From: Myxococcota bacterium
Lineage (GTDB): Bacteria > Myxococcota_A > UBA9160 > SMWR01
NCBI GenBank assembly: GCA_039030075.1
Contig: JBCCEW010000032.1
Location: 1-57,176 of the forward strand
Direction of reading: 5' to 3'
Length of the DNA: 57,176 nt
Positions 1 through 11,046 of this stretch are shown here, piece after piece. Position 1 is the first letter of the stretch; the number at the start of each line of letters is the position of its first letter. Below the pieces are notes generated by a model. The model worked only from the letters and a program-made list of their open reading frames with translations. It had not been told where the DNA came from and did not search any database. The translations under genes and the position numbers were made by a program.

Positions 1-287
1 CGCGCATCGACGCGGCCCAACCGGCTGGCGTCGACGACTTCATTGGCGAGCAGCAGGTCGTCGCCGAGTCCGGCGGCGGCCATGCCCTCGACCTCCCGCA
101 CCGTCGCGCAGGTGAAGGTGCGATGGCCGTGGGCGGCCTGGCGCTTCGCGAGCGATGTGCACTTGTGCGCCTTCACGTGGGGCCGCAGGCGCGCCCCGGG
201 CAGCGCTTTGGCCATCGTCGCGAGGTTGTGCTCGAGCGTCTCGGCGTCGACGAGGAGTGCAGGGGTCGTCAGGTCGGCTACGCGCAC
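1..287 (-). CDS. D-threonine aldolase / D-serine dehydratase-like PLP enzyme (N-terminal part, cut by window edge)
   Basis: The first 95 codons are present and read into the left edge. The start is GTG at 287, with GGAGGA seven bases upstream. The translation opens TTPALLVDAETLEHN and carries RPHVKAHK, in which Lys39 is the expected PLP-binding lysine of the alanine-racemase-type barrel in the DSD1 / D-threonine aldolase family. These enzymes use pyridoxal phosphate to cleave or deaminate D-hydroxy amino acids in the cytosol; the exact substrate cannot be told from the N-terminus. The gene begins 46 bases after the stop of the ribbon-helix-helix gene on the same strand, so the two probably form an operon and the regulator may control it. 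The metal-binding C-terminal domain lies outside the window. Confidence 0.8.
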   Translation of the reverse strand, partial: MRVADLTTPALLVDAETLEHNLATMAKALPGARLRPHVKAHKCTSLAKRQAAHGHRTFTCATVREVEGMAAAGLGDDLLLANEVVDASRLGRVDA

Positions 288-333
288 GGCGGGTTCCTCC
301 GTCGCGCAGCGTACCCCCACCGAAGGGGGTGCG

Positions 334-870
334 TCAGCGCAGCGCGGCGACGCAGGTGGCGCAGAGCACGTCGGGCCCGAGCCCATTCCCGGTCACGGCG
401 ATGTGGGCCTCACCGCCGCGTTCGATCGACTGGCCGCAGTCCGCGCAGCGGGCTTCGCGGTTCAAGAGGAGGGGCTGCCAGCCCAGCACGTCCGGATGGT
501 CCTCGGAAGGCGTCGCACCAGCGCCGTCAGCCGCGGGCTCGGGAGCCGGCTCCGGGCTCGGATCGCGCGCTTCCCAGCGGGCTCCGCGACGCCGTCCGCG
601 CTGCCGCCGGCGAACCCGCTCGCGCGCCGCTTCGGCCTCGTCGACCACGTCCTCGAAGAGGTCGCCCATGTTCTCGGTGACGCTCTCGACGACGCTGAAG
701 GTCTCTTCGAGCACGTTGCGCACCAGGTTCGAAACGGGGACCCGGAGCTCCTCGGCCGCTCTTCGGAGGTCATCGGCCAGGGCCTCGGAGACCCGGGTGT
801 GGAGGACACGCTCGTGGCGGCGGCGACGGCCGCGCGACGAGCCGCAGGAGGATCGGTGTGTATCACGCAT
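334..870 (-). CDS. Ribbon-helix-helix DNA-binding protein with C-terminal zinc ribbon
   Basis: This 178-residue protein has three parts. An Arg-rich tail is followed by a ribbon-helix-helix-like segment (about residues 20-57: RVLHTRVSEALADDLRRAA then an Asn-Leu-Val-Arg helix). Next comes an acidic, Pro/Ala-rich linker (about 95-130). The C-terminal knuckle has Cys142-x2-Cys145 and Cys170-x2-Cys173, which probably binds zinc. RHH proteins dimerise and bind tandem operator half-sites with the N-terminal strand. Here the start codon lies inside a cluster of ATCAC half-sites (861-895), so autoregulation is likely. No toxin gene follows, so I do not call it an antitoxin. The next gene downstream is the PLP enzyme, the likely co-regulated target. 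The function is inferred from the fold only. Confidence 0.75.
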   Translation of the reverse strand: MRDTHRSSCGSSRGRRRRHERVLHTRVSEALADDLRRAAEELRVPVSNLVRNVLEETFSVVESVTENMGDLFEDVVDEAEAARERVRRRQRGRRRGARWEARDPSPEPAPEPAADGAGATPSEDHPDVLGWQPLLLNREARCADCGQSIERGGEAHIAVTGNGLGPDVLCATCVAALR

Positions 871-895
871 GGATCACAATGTATCACAATGTGAT
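861..895. promoter_or_regulatory. Operator-like cluster of ATCAC half-sites over the RHH start codon
   Basis: ATCAC occurs at 862-866, 873-877 and 883-887, and its inverse GTGAT at 891-895. The direct copies are spaced 11 and 10 bases, one helical turn, and the outer pair forms a GGATCA...TGATCC dyad. Helically phased short half-sites are the usual operator form for RHH repressors, and the cluster overlaps the start codon of the RHH gene. No other regulator is encoded nearby. Direct binding is an inference. Confidence 0.6.
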
Positions 896-907
896 CCAAA
901 CACACCC

Positions 908-1912
908 TCAGGAGCCGCCTCTGCCTCCCGAGGCCTCGGGGCCGGCCAGATCGAGGACGACCGCGCCCGTCCGGCTCCCCCCGTCCACGTAGCAATGGGC
1001 CGCCGCCGCCTCTTCGAAGGGGAAGCGGCGATCGATCACCCCGCGGATGGCGCCGGACCCGGCCAGCTCGACGAGGGTCTCCAGGTCCGCGGGGCGCGAA
1101 GCGGCAAACCGGCTCCGCACCCGCTGGGTGCGCGTCGCGTTGGTCCAGTGACTCCGCAAGAGCGATGGCAACGAGGCATTGGCCAGGAGGTAGCGGCCGC
1201 GCGACGTCAGCGCGGAGAGGGCCCGCGCGTAAGAGCTTCCGAACACCAGATCGAAGATCACGTCGTAGCGGGGGCCCGCGGCGGCGAAGTCCTCGCTCGT
1301 GTAGTCGAGCGCGTGGTCCGCGCCGATCTTCCGCAGCCGCTCGAGCTTCGGTCCCGCATCCACCGCGGTCACCTCGGCGCCGAAGTGCTTCGCGAGCTGG
1401 ACCGCGAGCACGCCGATGTTCCCGCCGGCACCGTTCACCAGGACGCGTTCACCGGGTTGCACGTCGGCCATTCGCAGGAAGTGGAGCGCGTTGTCGCCGC
1501 CGACGGGGAGCGTCGTCGCCTCGGCGAATTCGAGGTTCGGTGGGATGTGCGCAATCGCGCCGCGGCTCGACACGCAGGCGAACTCGGCGTGCCCTCCGAA
1601 GCCGAGCCCCAGCGACGCGCAGACCCGATCGCCGGCGGCGAAGTTCGTGACCTCGCTGCCGACGGCGTCGACCACGCCGGCCGCTTCCTGCCCGAGGATG
1701 GGCCAGCGTGGGGTTCGAAGGCCCATCGCCAACCGGAGGGGAATCCCGAACCAGAGCGGAAACGAAAACGCACGCGCTTCCGCGTCCCAGGTGCCGACCG
1801 TCGTCGCGCAGACGCGCATCCGCACCTCGTGCGGTTCCGGCGTCGGCGTCGGAACCTCCTCGATCCGCACGACCTCCGGCGGTCCGTAGCGGCGGTAGAC
1901 GGCTGCCTTCAT
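908..1912 (-). CDS. Zinc-independent medium-chain dehydrogenase/reductase (quinone oxidoreductase-like)
   Basis: The 334-residue protein begins MKAAVYRRYGPPEVV, a typical MDR start, so I chose ATG 1912 over longer frames. The GroES-like domain (about 1-125) has the GQEAAGVVDAVG turn, and the Rossmann domain has GAGGNIG at 161-167 for NAD(P)H binding. The Cys/His ligands of zinc alcohol dehydrogenases are absent, which favours the quinone oxidoreductase / enoyl-reductase branch. It would act in the cytosol as an NADPH-dependent reductase of an unknown small substrate. It lies 19 bases after the stop-side end of the PEP-CTERM gene on the same strand, so read-through transcription is possible, but no functional link is obvious. 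Confidence 0.85.
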   Translation of the reverse strand: MKAAVYRRYGPPEVVRIEEVPTPTPEPHEVRMRVCATTVGTWDAEARAFSFPLWFGIPLRLAMGLRTPRWPILGQEAAGVVDAVGSEVTNFAAGDRVCASLGLGFGGHAEFACVSSRGAIAHIPPNLEFAEATTLPVGGDNALHFLRMADVQPGERVLVNGAGGNIGVLAVQLAKHFGAEVTAVDAGPKLERLRKIGADHALDYTSEDFAAAGPRYDVIFDLVFGSSYARALSALTSRGRYLLANASLPSLLRSHWTNATRTQRVRSRFAASRPADLETLVELAGSGAIRGVIDRRFPFEEAAAAHCYVDGGSRTGAVVLDLAGPEASGGRGGS

Positions 1913-1931
1913 CCGAACCCCCGATTCGGCG

Positions 1932-2813
1932 CTAGCCCCTCGCGCGCGGCGCGTGGGCGCGGTGTTTCGCGTCCATCGCTCGCCTTCGCCAGTGCGCGAG
2001 GCCCACCACCGCGCAGGCGCCAAACCCCAGACCACCCGAGGGCTCGGGGAGGGGCACGAAGCCCTCGAGCTGGTGGACCGTCACGCGGTGGTCGGTACCT
2101 CCGCAGCACATCGCGTAGTTCCACGACATCTGTCCGAGTCCTCGAATGTCTCCGAGCGTGAGCGCTCCGATGTCGATCACGGGCGTCTGCAGCTCCATCC
2201 CGTCCGTACTGAGGGAAGCCGTGGCCTCAGCAGTGGACAAGTCGACCACAAGGTCGATCCAGAAGACGTCGCCGTCGAGGATCGCCTGGCTCATTGCGGG
2301 GGGGAGATCGACGCCTACTTCTCGAAACGACACGCGCGCGGGAATCACCTGCGAGATCGCGAGCACCGGTACCACCCCGTCTTCCATGAACACGGCGGCC
2401 GTCAAGCCGATACCGGGGCTGGGGTCCTGCGTCGTCTGGAAGATCACACCGGCTTGAGACTCGAGTTGCCCGAACTCGAATCCGCTGAAGACTCCGCGTA
2501 CGCCGAACTGGCCGGGCAACGTGGGCACCACGTCGTCGCCTCGGGTGAGCCCCTCGAGTCCGAAGAGTCCGATCTTCAGATCGAACCAACCCGCTGGATT
2601 CAGCGTCAGCGTGGAGTTGGTGCCCGGCACGATGTCCAGCAACTCCAGACCACCCACCCCATACGCGTCGGTCTCGGGAGTGGTGGGAAACGTCGTCTCG
2701 CCAATGAAGTTCTCGCGGTAGATCGGCGCATACCCCGTATCGAGCAGCGCCGCGCTCGCGCCCTGCGCCACGAGGAGCAACACCAGGGTCTGTCGAACCG
2801 TCCAGCGGGCCAT
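1932..2813 (-). CDS. PEP-CTERM sorted exported protein
   Basis: The 293-residue product has an N-terminal signal peptide (MARWTVRQTLVLLLVAQGASA) and a Gly-rich, beta-predicted body. Near residue 253 it has VPLPEPSGG followed by a hydrophobic stretch and WRRR, the PEP-CTERM sorting layout recognised by exosortase. The ATG at 2813 has GAGAGG eight bases upstream. Unusually, about 14 residues follow the basic stop-transfer cluster, rather than the usual few. The body resembles no enzyme I can name. A paired CysCys lies near residue 238. PEP-CTERM proteins are exported and anchored or released at the surface, often in biofilm or floc matrix; that role is known for the sorting class, not shown here. 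Confidence 0.75.
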   Translation of the reverse strand: MARWTVRQTLVLLLVAQGASAALLDTGYAPIYRENFIGETTFPTTPETDAYGVGGLELLDIVPGTNSTLTLNPAGWFDLKIGLFGLEGLTRGDDVVPTLPGQFGVRGVFSGFEFGQLESQAGVIFQTTQDPSPGIGLTAAVFMEDGVVPVLAISQVIPARVSFREVGVDLPPAMSQAILDGDVFWIDLVVDLSTAEATASLSTDGMELQTPVIDIGALTLGDIRGLGQMSWNYAMCCGGTDHRVTVHQLEGFVPLPEPSGGLGFGACAVVGLAHWRRRAMDAKHRAHAPRARG

Positions 2814-2877
2814 GCGGGCACCTCTCGGGGCCCAGCATACGCGAGCGACCTCGCGCGCGGTGAGGTCGCAGCAACGC

Positions 2878-3798
2878 CTAGAGGAACGTCAGCCAGTCCT
2901 GGTACTTCGCCTGGCTGCCCGCGACCACGTCGAAGAACGCCTTCTGTAGCGTCTCGGTGACGGGGCCGCGCCCGCCGGCGCCGATCGTGCGGCGGTCGAT
3001 CTCGCGGATCGGGGTCACCTCGGCGGCGGTCCCGGTGAGGAACACCTCGTCGGCCGTGTAGAGCTCATCGCGGGTGATCTGGCGCTCTTCGATCGGAACG
3101 CCGTGGTCGCGCGCCAGGTCGAGCACCGTCGCCCGCGTGATCCCGCCGAGGACACTGTGGAGCGTCGGCGTCGCCATCACCCCGTCGCGCACCACGAAGA
3201 TGTTCTCACCGCTGGCTTCCGAGACGAGACCCTGCGGGTCGAGCATGATCGCCTCGTCGTAGCCGTCGAGCAGGGCCTCGCGCTTCGCGAGGATCGAGTT
3301 GACGTAGTCGCCGCAGGTCTTGCCCTTGGTCATCTTCGAGTTCACGTGGTGGCGGCTGAAGGTGGACACCTTCGCGCGAATGCCGCGCTCGACGCCCTCG
3401 TCGCCGAGGTACTTCCCCCAGGCCCAGGCGATCACGGCGACGCGGATGTCGTTGTTGCCCGGGTTGAGACCCATCTCCCCGTCTCCCACGAACACGAGCG
3501 GTCGCAGGTAGCCCTCGGGCAAATCGTTCTGACGGAGCGTCTCGAGGCAGGCCGCCTCGACGGTCGCAGCGTCGAAGGGAACGTCCATCAGGTTGATGCG
3601 GGCCGAGTCGAACAGGCGCCGCACGTGCTCCTCGAGGCGGAACACCGCCGAGCGCCCGTCGGTCGTGCGGTAGCAGCGGATCCCCTCGAACACCCCGAGC
3701 CCGTAGTGGAGGGTGTGGGTGAGGATGTGGACGTTGGCGGCGTCCCAGTCGACGAACGCGCCGTCGAGCCAGATCTTCTTGCCGGATACCTTGCTCAC
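2878..3798 (-). CDS. ilvE: Branched-chain amino acid aminotransferase
   Basis: This 306-residue fold-type IV PLP aminotransferase interconverts Leu, Ile and Val with their 2-oxo acids. It shows HYGLGVFEGIRCY at 31-43, the likely PLP lysine in KTCGDY (Lys160), and the EASGENIF cofactor-phosphate segment at 194-201. Length and motifs match the IlvE family. The start is GTG at 3798. A near copy of the same GTGAGCAAGG sequence lies 17 bases upstream (3813-3822), a small duplication at the start site. It sits alone between the PEP-CTERM gene and the response regulator on the same strand. Confidence 0.95.
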   Translation of the reverse strand: MSKVSGKKIWLDGAFVDWDAANVHILTHTLHYGLGVFEGIRCYRTTDGRSAVFRLEEHVRRLFDSARINLMDVPFDAATVEAACLETLRQNDLPEGYLRPLVFVGDGEMGLNPGNNDIRVAVIAWAWGKYLGDEGVERGIRAKVSTFSRHHVNSKMTKGKTCGDYVNSILAKREALLDGYDEAIMLDPQGLVSEASGENIFVVRDGVMATPTLHSVLGGITRATVLDLARDHGVPIEERQITRDELYTADEVFLTGTAAEVTPIREIDRRTIGAGGRGPVTETLQKAFFDVVAGSQAKYQDWLTFL

Positions 3799-3869
3799 GG
3801 AAAACCCTTGCTCACGGAATCACCTCGCTCACCCCGGGCTCTTTCGTGTCGTTCCAGGGCGCTCGGCGA

Positions 3870-5855
3870 TCAGCGACGCAGCAGGCGTCCGATCAGTCCC
3901 TTGGACTTGTCTCGCCGCATCTGGATCAGCCGGAGCTCCCGGAGCGCCTCCAGGCACTCGGGCTCGATCTGCACGGCCCGGACGAACATCTTCTCGGCGT
4001 CGTCGGCGCGGCCGACCGCCTTGTGGAGGCGGCCGAGGAAGAGGTAGGGCTTCTCGCGGTGGCTTGCCAGCTTCACCCCCCGCTTCACGTGCTCCATGGC
4101 CTCGGCCACCATTCCCGCGTCACCCGGGTGACACAGATGCAGGGCGTAGCCGTAGTGGGCGTGGTAGTCGCCCTCCTCGGGGTAGAGCTCGAGCGCCTTG
4201 CCGAAGTGGACCAGACAGGTCTCGTAGTTCCGGGTCGCGAGGGCGTCCTCGCCCTTGCGGAACTCGATCTCGGCCTGGAAGGCCTTCTCGGCGGTCTGAT
4301 GCTCGCGGGCCTCGCGGGCTTCGCGCTTCGCGGTGAGCTCCTGCGGCGACGGGCCAACCGACTGCGGCGGCTCGGTATCGGCGCTGCAGAGGGTTTCGTA
4401 GGCCTCGCGCACACGGCCAAAGACGTCTTCGGCGAGGCGCTGGAGCGGTTGGCTCCCGTCCTTGAAGCGGTCGGGGTGGGAGTGCGCGGCGAGTCGCTCG
4501 TAGGCGGTCGCCACGTCCTCGGGTGATGCGTCGGCGGCCACGCCGAGCACCTCGTGGGGCGCGCCCGCGCGAAGCTGGTCGGCCAGGGCCATCAACTCTG
4601 CATGACGCGGATCCTCGCGACGCGCGTCGCGGCGCGGCGGGTCGACCACCCGCTCTTCGACGGCGTCGATGCTCGGCGTCGTGGCCGCCGCCGGAGACCG
4701 GCGCTCGGGCACGACCGACGGCTTCGCCTGGAGTTCCAGCATGCCGGCCGCCAGCAGCCCATAGACCGTCCGGCGCAGGCGTTCGTCGCGGCCGGTGAAG
4801 CGCGACAGCTTCTGGGTGCCATCGATCTCCTGGAGGATGCCGTCGTGCTCCGGATCGATGTGCAGGTCCTGGAAGCGATAGAAGGGCGACTCGCCGTGTC
4901 GCACGAAGCGGCCCTTCTGTCGGTCGAGGTAGCGATCGATGCGGTCGAGGGGGAAGCGCGTACGCACGCCTTCGAGGATCAGGCTGGCGGGGCTGCGGCC
5001 GAGGCCCATCGCGTTGGCGCGCTGCAGCTGACTGCCGCGCTCGAAGCGGAAGGTGCCGCCCTTCCAGGAGAAGATCTCGAAGAACTTCTCGTCGGCCTGC
5101 TCCCGCAGCGCCTGGGTGACCTCTTCTTCCGAGAGGATCTGCATCGCGACGAGGATCTCGCCGTGGCGCACCGACTGCTTGTCGGCCTCGCGTCGCGCCG
5201 CTTCGATCACGCCGGCGTCGGTGCTACGGGTGCGCTCGAGGTAGCGGCCGAGGGTCTCGCGCACGAGGTTCGAGCGAATCGACACGGGGTAGCCATCGCG
5301 CAGCTGCACCCACTTCCGCTTCTTCTCGTGGGCCAGGTGCAGCGTGCCGGTGGCGCGTAGTCCATGGAGGTGGTGCAGGAGCGCCGGGAAGGGCACGCGG
5401 TCGAAGGTCCCCGAAGAGCGGCGCCGACGCGACGGCGCTTCGGACGGCTCTTCCTGGGCGGTCATCGGCCCCTTCGACGACCGGATCGCCTCTTGCACGA
5501 CGGTGAGCAGCTTGTCGAGAGGAACCGGCTTCGACAGCAGATCGAAGGCCTTCAGAGCGTTCGCGCGCTGGGCGTAGGCCGGAGTCGGCGACGCGCCCGT
5601 GAGCACGATGACGGGCAGCTCACGCAGATGGTCCTGACCCTTCGCGTTGCGGATCGCGTCGAGGACCTCGAAGCCGTCGCGGCGCGGGAGCATCAGGTCG
5701 AGGAGCACCAGGTTCGGGGTGTGCTCCCGCAACACCTCCAACGCCTCGTCACCATCGTGACAGGTTCGGACCAGGTATCCCTCGCTCACCAGAGCCTTCG
5801 CGACGATCTGGCACAGGTTCCGATCGTCGTCCACGTACAGGACGCTCGCAGCCAT
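3870..5855 (-). CDS. Receiver-PATAN(DUF4388)-J domain-TPR fusion protein
   Basis: The 661-residue protein begins MAASVLYVDDD at ATG 5855, with purine-rich GGAAGTGGGG upstream; a longer frame from 5885 adds ten unsupported residues. A receiver domain occupies 1-120, with acidic pocket Asp9-11, phosphoacceptor Asp53, Thr86 and Lys109. A PATAN/DUF4388 domain follows at about 150-275. A J domain at about 433-492 has an intact His-Pro-Asp at 460-462, which in DnaJ stimulates Hsp70 ATPase. TPR repeats fill about 545-640. There is no DNA-binding or output enzyme domain, so output is probably by protein contacts, perhaps recruiting DnaK. No cognate kinase is adjacent. Each domain is recognised; the combined function is inference. 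Confidence 0.85.
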   Translation of the reverse strand: MAASVLYVDDDRNLCQIVAKALVSEGYLVRTCHDGDEALEVLREHTPNLVLLDLMLPRRDGFEVLDAIRNAKGQDHLRELPVIVLTGASPTPAYAQRANALKAFDLLSKPVPLDKLLTVVQEAIRSSKGPMTAQEEPSEAPSRRRRSSGTFDRVPFPALLHHLHGLRATGTLHLAHEKKRKWVQLRDGYPVSIRSNLVRETLGRYLERTRSTDAGVIEAARREADKQSVRHGEILVAMQILSEEEVTQALREQADEKFFEIFSWKGGTFRFERGSQLQRANAMGLGRSPASLILEGVRTRFPLDRIDRYLDRQKGRFVRHGESPFYRFQDLHIDPEHDGILQEIDGTQKLSRFTGRDERLRRTVYGLLAAGMLELQAKPSVVPERRSPAAATTPSIDAVEERVVDPPRRDARREDPRHAELMALADQLRAGAPHEVLGVAADASPEDVATAYERLAAHSHPDRFKDGSQPLQRLAEDVFGRVREAYETLCSADTEPPQSVGPSPQELTAKREAREAREHQTAEKAFQAEIEFRKGEDALATRNYETCLVHFGKALELYPEEGDYHAHYGYALHLCHPGDAGMVAEAMEHVKRGVKLASHREKPYLFLGRLHKAVGRADDAEKMFVRAVQIEPECLEALRELRLIQMRRDKSKGLIGRLLRR

Positions 5856-5972
5856 CCATTCACCCCACTTCCAGGCCCTTTGCATCGCCCAATTGCCGGG
5901 TCGACTTGAGGTGGAGCGTTGCGCCCCGACTGGAAGTCGGAAGTGGGAACCGGTCCGTGAGCGCGGCCCGGC

Positions 5973-8116
5973 TCAGCGACCGCCGAGGATCCCCTCGAGC
6001 ACCCGGTCGACGATCTCGCCGGTGCCCTCGCCGAGCTCCTTGTCGACCTTGCGGCGCAGCTCGCCGCGCTGGGCGTCGGTGGCGTAGGCGGCGGCCAGCT
6101 GGGTCGCGGAGTTGGTGGCCAGGCGCACCTTCGGTGACCCCATCTCCCCCTGGATCGAAGCAAGCTCGACCGAACGCTGGCGGGGCGTGTAGCCCTTGCG
6201 TGCGCCGAAGGCCTTCGCGAGCTCTGTATCGAGGGCTTCGTAGAACGTGAAGGAGCCGCGCAAATCGAGCGCGAGGTTTTCGAGGGCGATCGGGCCGGTC
6301 AGCTCGGCGCCGTACTCGCGATGGATCAGCTCGACGGGCTCGGTGATGATCTCGCCCTTGGCGATACGCAGGACGCCCGAGAGACGTTCGAACTCCTCTC
6401 CGTAGAAGCGCTGAAGGTCGCGACCCCCCTGCCCCCGTCCGAGCTCTGCGAGGCGGGAGCCCAGCGGTCCGAGTACCGCTTCGAGCAGCGAGCCCCCGAC
6501 GATCTTGCCCTTCAGGATCTCGAAGTTCAGCCGCCCGTTCAGCGTATTGGTGAAGCTGCCTTCCCCCGACAGTCGGCCGCGCAGCGTCCCCTTCGAGTCG
6601 AGCGGCCCGTGCAACCGGTTGGGCTGGTCCGCCAGTGCGGTGAGGAGCTTGTCGCTGTCGGCCTTCTTGGTTTCGAAGCCGAGCTCGAGGTCACGCGCTC
6701 CGAACAGGTCCTTCACCGTGAGCGCCAACGGGATCGCCTGCTCGGCGATCGTCGCGACGAGCCCCTGGGTCGCGAGTGCGTCGCCCTGCAGGTCGATGTC
6801 GCCGTTCAGGCGAATCGAGGTGAAGTCGGGCACGGCGACGTCGAGGTCGGCGAGCGACAGCGCCCCTTCGACGCGCGTCGGTTCCGTCTGGAGGGTCAAC
6901 GCCGGGATCGCGAGCTGCCCTTTGAGGGGGGCGACGCCGAGCGGCGGAACCAGGGATTCCCAGCCGTCCATGCGGAACGCCGGCGCCTGCAGGTTCAGCT
7001 GGGTCGAGGGGTGGGTGCGCACGCTTCCCGTCGCTTCGAGATTGCGCAGCACGAGCTTCAGGGCGTCGACGGCGAGATGTCCCGCGTCGTCGGACGCGAG
7101 GGTGCCCGACACCACCGCCGGCACTTCCGGGGCCTTGGTGAAGTCGACGCCGTAGCGGAGGTCGGCGTCGGTCAGGTCGACGCGGAAGGGCCCGGTCACG
7201 CTGCTCGAGAGGTTCGCGACCTCGAAATCCATCGCGACGGGACCCGCGAGCTGCAGCGGACCGTCCTCGATCGCGGCTTCTTCGATGCGCAGCGTGTCGC
7301 TCTTCGCGGACGGATCGCCGGTCTCGCCGGCGAGTGCGACGACACCCGAGAGGCGTCCCGCCCACTCGCCCGTCAATCCCGCGTAGGGAGCGAGGGCGTC
7401 GAGGGGCAGCGCATCGAGCTGGACGTCGAGGTCGAGGGGGCCCGACAGTGTCGCATTCCCGTCGATCGAGACGTGACCGCCCTGGACGTCGAAGCCACCC
7501 TCGACCGCGATCGGGTCGCCGAAGCCGCCGCCTTCGGCGGTGATGTCGAGGTTCTCGAAGCGGGTCACCGCGGGCGGCGAGAGGGTGCGGTCCTCGAGCT
7601 CGATCGTTCCATCGCGCAGCGCGATCCGGCCGATGCCCAGCATGATCCCCGCCTCGGGCGCGGGCGTGGAGTCGGGCGTCGCCTCCGCCTCGCTGGGTGC
7701 GTCGCTCGCCTCCTTCCCGGCCGGCGTAGGCGCGACCGGCGTCGGCAACACGAGCCCGTCCTCGGTGCGCACCAGGTGGACCGAGAGCGACTCCACCACG
7801 AACGAAGCGACCTCGAACTGACCGCGCAGGAGTGGCCAGAGTCCGACCCGCAGATCGATCAGATCGGCGCTCGCGAAATCCGGTTCGCCTTCCGCCTCCC
7901 CCAGCAGGCGCGGCGCCTCGACGTGGAGCGCGGGGGGCAGGAGCGCGAAGTCGATCGTCTCGTAGCGGAGCTCGAGACCCACCATCTGGCGGGCGGCGGC
8001 CTCGATCCGCGCGCGAACGGCGTCGTCGTTCGCGAAACGGGGCAGGACGATCGCGAGCCCGGCCACCAGCACGATCAGCAGCGCCAACAGCCCGAGTGCG
8101 GCGCGTGCGAGCCACT

Positions 8117-8120
<4 letters not shown>
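5973..8120 (-). CDS. AsmA-family envelope protein
   Basis: The 715-residue protein starts at GTG 8120 (MKWLARAALGLLALLIVLV), giving one N-terminal membrane anchor and a large periplasmic body. The body follows the AsmA pattern: repeated amphipathic beta segments, an N-terminal region with GLELRYETIDFALLPP, and a C-terminal segment with LNGRLNFEILKGKIVGG. AsmA-like proteins are thought to help move or organise lipids between the inner and outer membranes. The start overlaps the gatB stop (GTGA), so it is translated as the last gene of the gat operon. A Pro/Ala/Glu-rich spacer occurs near residue 150. The function is by family only. Confidence 0.8.
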
Positions 8121-9582
<1,462 letters not shown>

Positions 9583-9586
<4 letters not shown>

Positions 9587-11046
9587 GGAAACTCCGGCGG
9601 CGTCGCCGTGTGGTGGTCGGTGCGGCGCTGGAAGGCGTCGGCCGCTCGCAAGAGCGTCGCCTCGTCGAGGGCCGGACCGAGCAGCTGGAGCCCGATCGGA
9701 AGCCCTTCGGCGAAGCCACAGGGAAGCGAGACACCGGGCACGCCCGCGAGGTTCGCGGACACGGTGTAGACGTCGGACAGGTACATCGTGAGCGGGTCGT
9801 CGGTCTTCGCCCCGATCGGGAAGGCCACCTCCGGGGTCGTCGGCGTCGCCAGGAGGTCGCAGCCCTCGAAGGCGGCTTCGAAGTCGCGGCGCAGGAGCGT
9901 CCGCACCTGCTGGGCCTTCTTGTAATAGGCCTCGTAGTAACCCGCCGACAACACGTAGGTGCCGAGCACGATGCGCCGTTTCACCTCGGCACCGAACCCT
10001 TCCGAGCGCGAGCGGAAGTAGAGATCGGTGAGGCTCTCCACCTGGTCGGCGCGGTAGCCGTACCGCACGCCGTCGTAGCGGGCGAGGTTGCTCGACGCCT
10101 CGGCGGTCGCGATCAGGTAGTAGGTCGCGACCGCATAGGAAGTATGGGGCAGCGAAACGGGGCGCACCTTGGCGCCCGCCGCCTCGAGCTCGCCCACCGC
10201 GGTACGAACGGCGTCGAGCACCGCCGGGTCCGCGCCCTCGGTAGCGAAGTACTCGTCGGGCAGGCCGATCACCAGCCCCGACACGTCCCCGTCGAGGCGG
10301 CCGGAGAGGTCCGGCGCCGGCTCGGGCAACGACGTCGAGTCGCGGGGATCGTGGCCGCAGAGGCACTCGAGGCCGAACGCCGCATCTTCTGCGCTGCGCG
10401 CGAACACGCCGATCTGATCGAGGGAAGAAGCGAAGGCGACCAGGCCCCAACGCGACACCCGCCCATAGGTGGGCTTGATCCCCACCACGCCGCAGAGTGC
10501 AGCCGGCTGCCGGATGGATCCGCCGGTGTCGCTGCCGAGAGCGAGCGGGACGATGCCCGCCGCCACCACGGCGGCCGAGCCGCCCGAGGAGCCGCCCGGC
10601 GCGCGCTCCAGGTCCCACGGGTTGCGGGTCGCGCCCTGACAGGACTGCTCGGTCGAGGAGCCCATCGCGAACTCGTCGAGATTCGTCGCGCCGATCACGA
10701 CCGCCCCAGCCGCCTCGAGGCGCTCGACGGCGGTCGCGTCGTAGGGCGAGACGAAGCCCTCGAGGATCCGCGAGCAACAGGTGGTGCGCTCCCCGCGCTT
10801 CACCAGGTTGTCCTTCAGCGCGACGGGGATGCCATCGAGAGGGCCGCGCACCGCGCCCTGGGCCCGGCGGGCGTCCGACGCTGCCGCGTCGGCCAGCGCC
10901 CCCTCCTTGCGGAGCCACACGAAGGCGCGCAGCTGCGGTTCGAGGGTCTCTGCGCGCTCCAGGCTCGCCTGCACCAGTGCGACCGAGGTGGTGTCCCCCG
11001 ACTCCAGTGCCGCCCGCAACGCGCGCAGCGAAGTGTACGCGGCCAC
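9583..11046 (-). CDS. gatA: Asp-tRNA(Asn)/Glu-tRNA(Gln) amidotransferase subunit A
   Basis: This 487-residue amidase-signature subunit hydrolyses glutamine and passes ammonia to GatB. The catalytic triad is visible: Lys78 in GIPVALKDN, the cis-Ser in GGSSGGSAA (about 153-154), and nucleophile Ser178 in [10 protein letters not shown]. The start is GTG at 11046, overlapping the last base of the gatC stop codon (TAGTG). Together with gatB and gatC it makes a complete GatCAB, implying that the organism lacks GlnRS and/or AsnRS; those genes are not in view. Confidence 0.97.

Noticed and set aside
334-870. RHH gene considered as an antitoxin
   Set aside because: No small toxin-like gene is adjacent; the neighbour is a PLP enzyme, and the protein is long with a zinc ribbon.
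155-2161. Long plus-strand frame of 668 codons
   Set aside because: Antisense shadow of the RHH and oxidoreductase genes; Arg/Ala/Pro-rich with no domain, as expected from GC-rich complement.
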